Shown here: positions 8,175-15,279 of the stretch, piece by piece
Position numbering within the stretch: position 1 is the first letter of the stretch
Layout: each line of letters opens with the position of its first letter
Origin: Bacillota bacterium
GTDB taxonomy: Bacteria > Bacillota > Sulfobacillia > Sulfobacillales > Sulfobacillaceae
Direction: 5' to 3'
Assembly: GCA_026627385.1 (NCBI GenBank)
Contig: JAPNUR010000033.1
Span: 1 to 32,513 of the forward strand
DNA length: 32,513 bases
Notes under the pieces: generated by a model
Database searches by the model: none
What the model was told of the DNA's origin: nothing
The model's input: the letters and a program-made list of their open reading frames with translations, nothing else
Position numbers and translations under genes: made by a program

Positions 8175-9125
8175 TTAGGCTCCCGGTAACTCGGCTAATG
8201 CTTGGGTGGCGTGGTTGACCGCCTCGCGCACCCACCGTTGCTCCTCGTGCGCATAGCGGCGCAAAGCAATGCGGGCTTGTGACATAGGTCCCGAGTTATC
8301 CCGCACCATCTTGTTAAACCAGTCCCAATCGGGGTCGGTGTATTCCCAAAGGCCGGTCGCCGGATCCTGCTTGAGTTTGGGATCGGGAATAGACATCCCT
8401 AGCGCCCGAACGCGGGGGACGTAGCGGTTGATAAATTTTTGGCGCAAATCTTCGTTGGTGAGCGTGCGAATTTTGTATTCCATCATTCGCTGAGACCCAC
8501 GCCCCATCTCCCGCGGACCAAAAAAGAACATCATCGGCTCCCACCAGCGGTTGATGGCCTCCTGCAACATGTTGCGCTGCGCATCGGTGCCTTCGGCGAG
8601 GGCCAAGACCACCGATTCCCCATGCTGCATGTGAAAGCTTTCTTCGGCGACGATGCGCTTTAACATGCGCGCATACGGTGCGTAGGAACTATCCAACAGC
8701 ATCGCTTGGGTGATGATTGCCCCGCCGTCGACTAAAAAGCCAATGACGCCCGCATCAGCCCACGTCGGTGCTGACATGTGAAAGACGTTGTGAAATTTCA
8801 CGCGTCCGGCGATGACGTCATCCATCAGCGCCTCACGGCCGCGCCCATACGGCCGGCTCAAGTCTTCAGCCAGTCGGAGCAGCATTTGCCCATGGCCTAT
8901 TTCGTCCTGGACCTTGGCATTGAGCGCCAATTTGCGCCGAATCGTGGGGGCTTTAGGCACCCATTCCTTTTCCGGATAAGCCCCCATGATCTCGCTAATA
9001 CCATGCATATGAATCTGTTTAATGAGCAGGTCGCGGTACTCACTGGGCATCCAATCGGTGGCCTCAATTTTGTCGCCTTGTTCAAGGCGATCCAGAAACT
9101 CGCGCGTGCGGATCGGGTCGTCCAC
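8175..9125 (-). CDS. paaA: Phenylacetyl-CoA epoxygenase catalytic subunit PaaA
   Basis: A 316-residue ferritin-like di-iron subunit. Carboxylate/histidine ligand motifs are visible as VQDEIGHGQMLLRLAEDL (near 70-88) and VAEESFHMQHGE (near 158-169). Other PaaA landmarks are FHNVFHMSAPTWADAG and WWEPMMFFFGPREMGRGSQRM. It forms the ring 1,2-epoxide of phenylacetyl-CoA with O2 and electrons from a PaaE-type reductase. The GTG at 9125 follows AAGGGGGCGAG. It is the first gene of paaABCD. No paaE, paaG, paaZ or paaK gene is in the window, so reductant supply and later steps must come from elsewhere. Confidence 0.93.
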   Translation of the reverse strand: MDDPIRTREFLDRLEQGDKIEATDWMPSEYRDLLIKQIHMHGISEIMGAYPEKEWVPKAPTIRRKLALNAKVQDEIGHGQMLLRLAEDLSRPYGRGREALMDDVIAGRVKFHNVFHMSAPTWADAGVIGFLVDGGAIITQAMLLDSSYAPYARMLKRIVAEESFHMQHGESVVLALAEGTDAQRNMLQEAINRWWEPMMFFFGPREMGRGSQRMMEYKIRTLTNEDLRQKFINRYVPRVRALGMSIPDPKLKQDPATGLWEYTDPDWDWFNKMVRDNSGPMSQARIALRRYAHEEQRWVREAVNHATQALAELPGA

Positions 9126-9152
9126 AGGCTCGCCCCCTTTTCGTTTGAAGTC

Positions 9153-9161
9153 AGTATATCA
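9153..9161 (-). promoter_or_regulatory. Extended -10 promoter candidate for paaABCD
   Basis: Read on the minus strand these bases are TGATATACT, an extended -10 (TGN plus TATACT, 5 of 6 to consensus). It would start transcription about 20 bases before the paaA GTG. No good -35 is seen at 17 bases. It would let paaABCD be transcribed apart from the thioesterase gene upstream. Confidence 0.4.
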
Positions 9162-9220
9162 TGATTTGATTATTTTGCCTAGCAACTGATTGCTTTATAT
9201 GATGCGAGAATAGCGACCGG

Positions 9221-9595
9221 TTATTGGCCCCCAAGGCGGAATACGGTGCCTCGGAATAATGCGATGAGTCGGCCATTTTCCTCTGTAACGCGGACAGTGT
9301 AGACAGCAACCCGGTGGCGCAAGGCCTCCTCTTCACAATGGGCATACAGCGTGTCGCCAGGACGGGCGGCTTGAATGAAGGTCATCGAGGTGTCCAACGC
9401 TACCGCAGGAACCCCATGGCTGTTACTCGCCCGGGCAAAGACCGCATCCGCGAGGGAGAAGATGACGCCGCCGTGCGCCGTACCGTGTTGATTTCGATGA
9501 TTGTCGGTAAGATGTACATGCGCATCGACGGTGCCCGGTTCTTCGCGATCGATGACGATGCCGAGATTCTCGCTAAACACGTCGCGGGAGTCCAT
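9221..9595 (-). CDS. paaI: PaaI-like hotdog-fold acyl-CoA thioesterase
   Basis: A 124-residue single hotdog-domain protein. NHRNQHGTAHGGVIFSLAD (near 32-50) contains the HGG helix-start motif and catalytic Asp region of PaaI enzymes, followed by NSHGVPAVALDTSMTF and ARPGDTLYAHCEEE. PaaI hydrolyses ring-hydroxylated phenylacetyl-CoA and similar esters and is believed to rescue CoA when the pathway stalls. GAGGTGGG lies just before the ATG at 9595. It precedes paaA by 95 bases on the same strand, which supports the pathway assignment over a general thioesterase. Confidence 0.85.
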   Translation of the reverse strand: MDSRDVFSENLGIVIDREEPGTVDAHVHLTDNHRNQHGTAHGGVIFSLADAVFARASNSHGVPAVALDTSMTFIQAARPGDTLYAHCEEEALRHRVAVYTVRVTEENGRLIALFRGTVFRLGGQ

Positions 9596-9764
9596 AACCC
9601 ACCTCTATCCTGTGATCTCGCGCACTTGTCATGCGCTAATACCCCCACCATACACCGAGGAACTGAGCACAGCAATATTGCCGAAAAATCCCGGCCATTT
9701 CTGGAGTGTCAATAATCGTCGTAAAATTCGCGGCAAATATGCGGTTATCGCTCCTCTTTCGCGT

Positions 9765-9802
9765 TATAATGACAACGGCAGCACTTGTGAAACATGTCAC
9801 AA
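9765..9802 (+). promoter_or_regulatory. Promoter -10 box and CRP/FNR-type palindrome before a small zinc protein
   Basis: A perfect -10 hexamer TATAAT stands at 9765-9770, with no good -35. Downstream, TTGTGA (9785-9790) and TCACAA (9797-9802) form an exact 6+6 inverted repeat with 6 bases between. This equals the classical CRP consensus core TGTGA-N6-TCACA. It lies about +8 to +25 from the expected start, where a bound protein would block transcription rather than activate it. Confidence 0.5.
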
Positions 9803-9823
9803 ATTATTGGGGAGGGATAGGTT

Positions 9824-10030
9824 ATGCGGCGCATGTTTGGGGACGATTCGGTTGGCGCGTGCCAAATCTGTGGGGAACTGTTAACATCGCGCGATATTTT
9901 GCAGACGGGGCAGGCGCGCTTGTGCAGCGTGTGTTTTGATTCGCGGGCCACGGACCGGGCCACCCTTATGAATGCGGTCCATGATGTGGAGCACCGCTCG
10001 AACAGTGCTTTTGGGCGCGCGCAGGCGTAG
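9824..10030 (+). CDS. Tiny zinc-ribbon protein of unknown function
   Basis: A 68-residue protein with CQICGE at 13-18 and CSVCF at 34-38, a four-cysteine zinc ribbon with a 17-residue knuckle spacing; the rest is polar and helical. The ATG at 9824 follows GGGGAGGGATAGG, a strong ribosome binding site, so I take it as a real gene. The layout (two CxxC pairs in a peptide under 70 residues) recalls Gin/CsfB-type sigma-factor inhibitors of spore formers, but similarity beyond the cysteines is weak, so this is only a suggestion. A CRP/FNR-type palindrome lies 22 bases before the start codon. Confidence 0.65.
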   Translation: MRRMFGDDSVGACQICGELLTSRDILQTGQARLCSVCFDSRATDRATLMNAVHDVEHRSNSAFGRAQA

Positions 10031-10101
10031 GGGCAAAGACGTGAGGCCAAAGAGCGGACGTCGTGGGCGGTGACACATAGCGGTGCTGGAATGGGAACAC
10101 G

Positions 10102-10142
10102 AGCGCCGGAACGGAATGCCCTGAAGGACACGTCCCGGCGCT
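10102..10142. terminator. Hairpin between convergent genes
   Basis: AGCGCCGG (10102-10109) and CCGGCGCT (10135-10142) pair exactly. The stem can continue through a mismatch into ACG/CGT, with a loop near 17 bases. It sits between the end of the zinc-ribbon gene and the end of the exported-protein gene, a good place for a bidirectional stop, but there is no T run on either strand. Confidence 0.35.
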
Positions 10143-10184
10143 GTGGTAAGCGTTAGAGCGGCTATCGGCCCCAAAGTCCGGGTC

Positions 10185-10814
10185 CTAAGCCTGGAGGTCT
10201 CGTTGACGGCTCAGCGGTCGACGCCATAGCATTCCCATGGCGAGGGCTACGAGCGGCAAGGCCGCAGCCCAGGGCACTTCCGGAAGTTGGCCGACTGCGG
10301 CGACGGGTGGGTTTTCATTGTACACCGGCGCGGTGGAACCGTTGGCCTGGATCATGTGAAACACTTTGTCGGTAGTTAACGGTTGATCGACCAGGCTAAT
10401 GGAAAAGTTGTCGCCGGGTGCCGACGGGGTGGGTATCTCAAAGGCATAGGTAGCCGTGGCAGACCTCCCAGACTGAACGGTCGGGTCTGGGGATGAGACA
10501 AGCTCTGAGGCTGTCACGCCCCCGGGACCGGCTACGGACTTGTTGGTGGTTTCGTCGACCACGGAAATTGCGGGAAGTAACTGGGGGTTGCTGGTTGGAA
10601 ACTCCCACGTGCCCGATTTATTCCCGGTATCCAAAACGGTGATGTTGACGTCAATGGTGGTTTGGGTGGGGGTTTTGGTGACGCCGGCAATGGATAAGCT
10701 CGTGACAACAAACGGCTGAGAAAGTGGAGATGGGGCTGCCAGGGCGCTTCCTCCTAAGAGCGCTGTGGCCGCCAGTGGGCCGAGTAGAATGGCGAGTCCG
10801 GTGCGCGAATGCAT
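10185..10814 (-). CDS. Exported protein with C-terminal membrane anchor, unknown function
   Basis: A 209-residue protein. Residues 1-27 form a signal peptide (basic MHSRTG, a hydrophobic core with LLGPLAATALLGGS, then ALAAP as a likely cleavage site). The body (28-165) is Ser/Thr/Pro-rich and beta-like. The C-terminus is LPEVP, a hydrophobic span (AAALPLVALAMGMLW) and a basic RRPLSRQR tail, the same order as a cell-wall sorting or PEP/LPXTG-like anchor. It should be exported and held on the outer face of the membrane or wall. The start at 10814 is chosen for AAAGGAGAAG just upstream; the frame stays open to 10922 without any site. I do not recognise the family. Confidence 0.65.
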   Translation of the reverse strand: MHSRTGLAILLGPLAATALLGGSALAAPSPLSQPFVVTSLSIAGVTKTPTQTTIDVNITVLDTGNKSGTWEFPTSNPQLLPAISVVDETTNKSVAGPGGVTASELVSSPDPTVQSGRSATATYAFEIPTPSAPGDNFSISLVDQPLTTDKVFHMIQANGSTAPVYNENPPVAAVGQLPEVPWAAALPLVALAMGMLWRRPLSRQRDLQA

Positions 10815-10962
10815 ATACGCTTCTCCTTTTTTGGTACAGAATGACCATTTTGTTGATCCCTGAGAGCATACTGAATCCCCGGACAAATGGCAGTATCTTG
10901 CGACTCTCGACCCCCGTCTCAAAGGCGTCTTGACTTTTTTGGCTCGCCAGGGGCGCGACGCG

Positions 10963-12234
10963 ATGACGGATGTCGTTCACGCGGGGGCCAAAGTCGGTTA
11001 TGCTACTGACGACAGAGACTTTTGCACGGGGAGATCGCAGCCATTGCTCAAACAATTTTCATCAGCCGTCTGGGCTACGGCGTTTGCCACGTTTGTCGCC
11101 TTTATGGGTATTGGTGTGGTCGACCCCTTACTGCCGCTGATTGGGCGCGCCATGGGCGCCAGCCCTGCGGAGGTGGAATGGCTCTTTACCAGTTATATTG
11201 CGGTCATGTCGCTGGCCATGCTGGTGTCGGGTGTTGTGGGCACGCGGCTCGGCGGGAAAAAAACCCTGCTTCTGGGATTGGGCTTAGTGGTGGTGTTTGC
11301 CACGCTCTCAGGCCTGTCGCCATCCATCGGGTTTCTGGCGTTAGTGCGCGGCGGCTGGGGGCTCGGCAACGCATTTTTTACCTCCACCGCGCTTTCCATC
11401 ATTGTGGGGGTGACAAGCGGTGGCATTGGGCCCGCCATTACCTTATACGAAGCGGCCCTGGGCTTAGGCATTGCCTCAGGTCCGCTCTTGGGTGGGTTTT
11501 TGGGCAGTTATTGGTGGAGATATCCGTTTTTTGGCACCGCCACATTGATGGCCATTGGGTTTCTGGCCACGCTGACTTGGGTGAAGGAACCGCCGCGGCG
11601 GGAAAGTCCGCGCACGGCGCGCGACATTTTTCGCGCGCTCGGTTATCGGCCGGTGTTGGTCAACGCCCTCATCGGCCTCTGTTACAGTTATGCCTTTTTT
11701 ACTATCCTTGCATACTCGCCGTTAACGTTACCCCATGTCTCGGCGTTGTCGCTGGGCATCACCTATTTTTTCTGGGGCCTTTTGGTCGCGTTTGCATCGG
11801 TTGTCGTCGTCAATCAGTTGGTGCGGCGCGTGAATCCTGTGCGCATCTTAATGATAAATTTGGGGTTGCTGACCATATTGTTGATTTTGGCTGGATGGCT
11901 GCCCCGGCGCGACTTGTTGCTGATCATTGTGGCCACCGGCTTTTTTTGTGGCATCTCTAATGCGCTGTTTACCACCCTCGCCATGGCGGTGTCGCCCTTC
12001 CCTCGTTCGCTCTCGTCGGGAGCGTATAATTTTTTGCGCTGGGCGGGGGCGGCCATCGCCCCAGCGCTATCCGGCTGGATTGGCGACCGCGTGGGGCTGA
12101 CGGTGCCATTTTTCATCGCTGCCGGGATGCTGGTGGGGGGGACGGTGGCCTTGATTCCGGCCGCGCGGATTTTGCTGCCGGCGCTTACAGCTCACGCGGA
12201 CACTGGCGGGGGACATGAAGTGAAGACCCAATAA
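10963..12234 (+). CDS. MFS transporter
   Basis: A major facilitator of about 12 helices. FMGIGVVDPLLPLIGRAMGASPAEVEWLFTSY marks helix 1 and the loop after it; GTRLGGKKTLLLG is the helix 2-3 loop signature; YEAALGLGIASGPLLGGFLG is the motif C region of drug/proton antiporters, so export is likely. Substrate unknown. The start is uncertain. ATG at 10963 has a weak AGGGG 9 bases upstream. TTG at 11044 follows GGGGAG, gives the short N-terminus (LLKQFSSAVWATAF) usual in this group, and lies after a possible promoter (10976-11004). The frame is open back to 10930. It heads toward the folate genes, 131 bases away. Confidence 0.85.
   Translation: MTDVVHAGAKVGYATDDRDFCTGRSQPLLKQFSSAVWATAFATFVAFMGIGVVDPLLPLIGRAMGASPAEVEWLFTSYIAVMSLAMLVSGVVGTRLGGKKTLLLGLGLVVVFATLSGLSPSIGFLALVRGGWGLGNAFFTSTALSIIVGVTSGGIGPAITLYEAALGLGIASGPLLGGFLGSYWWRYPFFGTATLMAIGFLATLTWVKEPPRRESPRTARDIFRALGYRPVLVNALIGLCYSYAFFTILAYSPLTLPHVSALSLGITYFFWGLLVAFASVVVVNQLVRRVNPVRILMINLGLLTILLILAGWLPRRDLLLIIVATGFFCGISNALFTTLAMAVSPFPRSLSSGAYNFLRWAGAAIAPALSGWIGDRVGLTVPFFIAAGMLVGGTVALIPAARILLPALTAHADTGGGHEVKTQ
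10976..11004 (+). promoter_or_regulatory. Possible promoter of the MFS gene
   Basis: TTCACG (10976-10981), 17 bases, TATGCT (10999-11004). Each hexamer matches the sigma-A consensus at 4 of 6 positions. If used, translation must begin at the TTG at 11044. Confidence 0.35.
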
Positions 12235-12365
12235 ATAGCGGTGCACAACAATCTTTCTGGTGGGAACTCGCACGCGTCCTGCGTCGAGAACCCTGGGGAT
12301 GGCTTGTGAGTCGGATTCGTCCGGTATGCTAAAGCGAGGGGTTATGGACGAGGAGGCTTATCGTC

Positions 12366-13211
12366 ATGGCAACGCGTATCTTTCGGTTTCGCCGAGGCGA
12401 ATGGGTTTTCGGCGAACGGCCTTACATTTTGGCCATTATGAACGTCACGCCGGACTCGTTTTCTGACGGCGGTCCGCTGAATCGCGATCCCGCCTATCAG
12501 GTGGATCAGGCTGCGGCATTGTTAGAGGACGGAGCGGATGGGCTCGATCTCGGGGCAGAGTCGACCCGCCCAGGTCACGCGCCTATCAGTGCGACCGAAG
12601 AATGGGAGCGCCTGGGACCTGTTTTGAAGGCGGTGCGCGCCGCCTATCCCCACGTGCCGTTGTCGGTGGATACCTACAAGGCTGAGGTGGCGCGACGGGC
12701 GTTGGCGGAGGGGGCGGACATCATTAATGACATTTGGGGCCTATCGCGGGATCCGGCGATGGGCTCTGTGGTGGCAGAGTCTCAAGCGGGTTTAATTCTC
12801 ATGTTTAACAGCCCAGACGATGCTGCCGTACCCATTGGCACAGCAGAGATCAGGGCTGGTTTAGTGCGTGCCATTGACTTGGCCACGCAAGCGGGGATTC
12901 AGCCAGACCATGTGGTGGTGGATCCGGGCATCGGGTTTCGGGTCCAGGGCGACAGCATTTGGACCCTCTTAACGCACCTGGGCGATTTAAATGACTTGGG
13001 GGCGGGTATCCTGATTGGACATAGCCGCAAACGCTTCTTAGGGGCGGCCACAGGGCTTGCCGATCCGCGCGCGCGCGATCTGGCCACCGCCGTGTTGTCT
13101 GCCTTATTAGCGAACGCGGGCGCGGATGTGCTGAGGGTCCATAATCCCCGCTGGACACACGAGGCCTTGGCCATTCAAGAGCGGTGGAGGGTCTTTCATG
13201 GGGTGGATTAG
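12366..13211 (+). CDS. folP: Dihydropteroate synthase
   Basis: A 281-residue TIM-barrel enzyme joining 6-hydroxymethyl-dihydropterin diphosphate to p-aminobenzoate in folate synthesis, the sulfonamide target. Motifs in order: ILAIMNVTPDSFSDGG (21-36), DLGAESTRPG (61-70), VPLSVDTYKAEVA (about 97-109), IINDIWGL, VVDPGIGF and LIGHSRKRFLG. These include the pterin-binding Asn/Asp residues and the SRK phosphate site. The length is normal. GAGGAGG precedes the ATG at 12366. Its end overlaps folB by 14 bases, starting a tightly coupled folP-folB-folK-birA run. Confidence 0.96.
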   Translation: MATRIFRFRRGEWVFGERPYILAIMNVTPDSFSDGGPLNRDPAYQVDQAAALLEDGADGLDLGAESTRPGHAPISATEEWERLGPVLKAVRAAYPHVPLSVDTYKAEVARRALAEGADIINDIWGLSRDPAMGSVVAESQAGLILMFNSPDDAAVPIGTAEIRAGLVRAIDLATQAGIQPDHVVVDPGIGFRVQGDSIWTLLTHLGDLNDLGAGILIGHSRKRFLGAATGLADPRARDLATAVLSALLANAGADVLRVHNPRWTHEALAIQERWRVFHGVD

Positions 13212-13557
13212 ATTAAAGCAATTGCGCTTTCACACGTGTCACGGGGCACTACCCCACGAACATGATGTCGCGCAAGAGTTTTGGGTCGATGTGGATCTGA
13301 TGGTTTCCTTTAAAGAAGCGGCCGAGCACGATCAGCTAGCCGAAACCGTGAACTACGCGAAAGTGGCCCAGGTGGTGAAAGAGGTGATGATGGGCCCGCC
13401 GGTGCGCCTCCTGGAATCCTTAGCTTATCGAATTCATCGGCAAATCCGCGCGCTGGATGCCCGAGTTCTCTGGGTGGAAGTCCGGGTCACAAAAGTGGAT
13501 CCTCCGCTGGGGATGCCCTCCGGCGGTGTCGAGGTAGTGGTCAGCGATGGCGACTAA
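13198..13557 (+). CDS. folB: Dihydroneopterin aldolase
   Basis: A 119-residue enzyme that cleaves 7,8-dihydroneopterin to 6-hydroxymethyl-dihydropterin and glycolaldehyde. Landmarks are FHTCHGALPHEHD with the substrate-binding Glu region, ETVNYAKVAQVVKE, RLLESLAYRI and VEVRVTKVDPP with the catalytic lysine. The ATG at 13198 is inside the folP end and follows GGAGGG (13185-13190); the stop overlaps folK by 11 bases. Length is typical of the family. Confidence 0.94.
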   Translation: MGWIRLKQLRFHTCHGALPHEHDVAQEFWVDVDLMVSFKEAAEHDQLAETVNYAKVAQVVKEVMMGPPVRLLESLAYRIHRQIRALDARVLWVEVRVTKVDPPLGMPSGGVEVVVSDGD

Positions 13558-14029
13558 GGTCTTTGTGGGCTTAGGGTCTAACTTGGGCGATTCCCGCACG
13601 ACAGTGCGGTGCGCCGCCCGCGCCCTCGCGAGTCTGGGTTACGGGGTGGCACTGTCGCCGTTATACCGCACGGTACCGCAGTCCATCGCGCTGCAGCCGC
13701 CGTACATCAATGCGGTGGCCGCCTTTTACACGGCATGGCCTCCCGACACGTTGCTCACCCTTCTGTTACACATTGAGGCGCGCTTTGGTCGCTTCCGCCG
13801 TGCGCGGGGGGAGTCGCGGACGCTGGATCTAGATTTATTACTCTATGGTGACGCTCAGGTTGCGGCGAACGGTTTAATGATCCCCCATCCGCGGATTTTG
13901 GAACGGCGTTTCGTCCTCGAACCGCTTTGGGCTCTAGAGCCAGATCTCATCTTGCCGGGAGGGATTCCCGTGGCCCAAGCGCTATTAAGGACCGCGCGTC
14001 AAGGGGTTGTCGTGGATGCCATGGACTGA
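13547..14029 (+). CDS. folK: 2-amino-4-hydroxy-6-hydroxymethyldihydropteridine pyrophosphokinase
   Basis: A 160-residue HPPK, which moves pyrophosphate from ATP to 6-hydroxymethyl-dihydropterin, the step before FolP. Motifs are VFVGLGSNLGDS (5-16), SPLYRTVPQ, PPYINAVAAF, the ATP/Mg loop RARGESRTLDLDLLLYGD (about 85-102) with two catalytic aspartates, and IPHPRILERRFVLEPL. The start overlaps folB and the end overlaps the long reading of the biotin ligase gene by translation-coupling distance. Standard length. Confidence 0.95.
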   Translation: MATKVFVGLGSNLGDSRTTVRCAARALASLGYGVALSPLYRTVPQSIALQPPYINAVAAFYTAWPPDTLLTLLLHIEARFGRFRRARGESRTLDLDLLLYGDAQVAANGLMIPHPRILERRFVLEPLWALEPDLILPGGIPVAQALLRTARQGVVVDAMD

Positions 14030-14810
14030 CGGCCCGTTGCCGACCCGCTGGCTGGGCCAACCCTTGTGGCACCTGGACACGGTGGATTCGACGAATCAAT
14101 GGTTAAGAACCGCCATGGGAAGCGGCCGTGCGGGGCATGGGGCCGTCGTCGTGGCTGATCGGCAGACGGCAGGACGCGGGCGGCGGGGCCGCGTGTGGGA
14201 GTCGCCGCCGGCTGGCAACATTTATACCTCCGTATTGCTGTGCCCTCCGCCTGAGCGTCTGAGCGGACTCTTGAGCTTGTTAGCGGGGGTGGCCGTGGTG
14301 CAGGCGGTGCGCGACGTCACGCAACTGGATGCGCAGTTGAAATGGCCCAACGATGCGGTGCTTCACGGGCGCAAATTTGCGGGAGTGTTGGTGGAAGCGG
14401 GAGTGTCGCCGGCACCCTGGGCAATTGTCGGCATGGGCATTAACGTCAACGGCGCCCCGAGCGCCCATTATCCCCAGGCGACAAGCCTGGCGCATGAATG
14501 GGAAGGCGGGATGGTGGACGCGAAGACACTCTTTCACGCACTGCTGGTGGCCCTGGAAGCGACGTACGAGGAATGGCTAAGAGAAGGGGATTCCCTGGTG
14601 GTTGAACGCTGGTCTCGCATGAATGTGACGGTCGGCCATGTCGTGGAGGTGCATCAACCGGGGCAGCTGCCATGGGTGGGCCGGGCGCTGAGGCTTGATG
14701 CTGACGGAAGCCTCTGGGTGGCCCGTGATAACCAGCCGGTCAAAATTGTGGCCGGGGACGTTAGCGTGCGCTTACCAGGGGGCGGCTACGCATCGGGCAA
14801 TTGTTGGTAG
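14016..14810 (+). CDS. birA: Biotin--[acetyl-CoA-carboxylase] ligase, without DNA-binding domain
   Basis: A 264-residue biotin protein ligase that makes biotinyl-AMP and attaches biotin to carboxylase carrier domains. Visible motifs are LDTVDSTNQWL, ADRQTAGRGRRGRVWESP (adenylate loop, about 45-62), LKWPNDAVLHGRKFAGVLVE with the catalytic lysine, and IVGMGINVNG; a C-terminal SH3-like domain follows (VGHVVEVHQPG). It lacks the N-terminal helix-turn-helix of BirA repressors, so it is a monofunctional class I ligase. ATG at 14016 follows AAGGGG with 9 bases between; a TTG at 14007 would touch that site. The 3' end overlaps the opposing ribH end by 25 bases. Confidence 0.92.
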   Translation: MPWTDGPLPTRWLGQPLWHLDTVDSTNQWLRTAMGSGRAGHGAVVVADRQTAGRGRRGRVWESPPAGNIYTSVLLCPPPERLSGLLSLLAGVAVVQAVRDVTQLDAQLKWPNDAVLHGRKFAGVLVEAGVSPAPWAIVGMGINVNGAPSAHYPQATSLAHEWEGGMVDAKTLFHALLVALEATYEEWLREGDSLVVERWSRMNVTVGHVVEVHQPGQLPWVGRALRLDADGSLWVARDNQPVKIVAGDVSVRLPGGGYASGNCW

Positions 14811-15253
14811 AGGGAGATCATTTCTAATGCCGCTAACGCGGCGTCGCTACCTTTGTTGCCATGTTTGCCACCAGCCCGGGCCTCGGCTTCTTCGACGGTA
14901 TTACAGGTGAGCACCCCAAAAATGACCGGTTTCTTCCCTTGTCGAGCTAAGTCTGCCACGCCAGTGGCCACCGCTCCGGCAACATAATCGAAATGGGGCG
15001 TTTCCCCCCGAATCACGGCGCCGAGGGTGATCACGGCATCGTAACGGTTTATGACCCGCCGGGCGACGCCCGGAATTTCAAAGGCGCCTGGCACCCAGAT
15101 TACATCCACGACATCCGCGGGAAGGCCCAACCGGGCCAGGGTGAAGAGCGCCCCGTCAACCAGCGCCTGAGAAATGGACGCATTAAAATGACTGGCGATG
15201 ATGGCGATGCGGGGCGTTAGGGAAAAAGCCCACTGTCCTTGATAAACGGACAT
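14786..15253 (-). CDS. ribH: 6,7-dimethyl-8-ribityllumazine synthase
   Basis: A 155-residue lumazine synthase that condenses the ribitylamino-pyrimidine with 3,4-dihydroxy-2-butanone 4-phosphate, usually as a 60-mer shell. Motifs are IAIIASHFN, VPGAFEIPG, LGAVIRGETPHFDYV with the catalytic His and phosphate-binding Arg/Gly, and FGVLTCNTVEEAEARAG. The ATG at 15253 gives the usual short N-terminus (MSVYQG); a GTG at 15263-15265 sits only one base from AAAGGAG and is less likely. It is the last gene of the rib operon, 26 bases after ribBA. Its tail overlaps birA on the other strand. Confidence 0.94.
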   Translation of the reverse strand: MSVYQGQWAFSLTPRIAIIASHFNASISQALVDGALFTLARLGLPADVVDVIWVPGAFEIPGVARRVINRYDAVITLGAVIRGETPHFDYVAGAVATGVADLARQGKKPVIFGVLTCNTVEEAEARAGGKHGNKGSDAALAALEMISLYQQLPDA

Positions 15254-15279
15254 CGCGTGATCCACACTCCTTTAAGCGG

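Noticed and set aside
11022-11960. 312-aa open frame in another frame of the MFS gene
   Set aside because: Its product is rich in Arg/Cys/His without any family pattern, while the overlapping frame is a textbook MFS protein.
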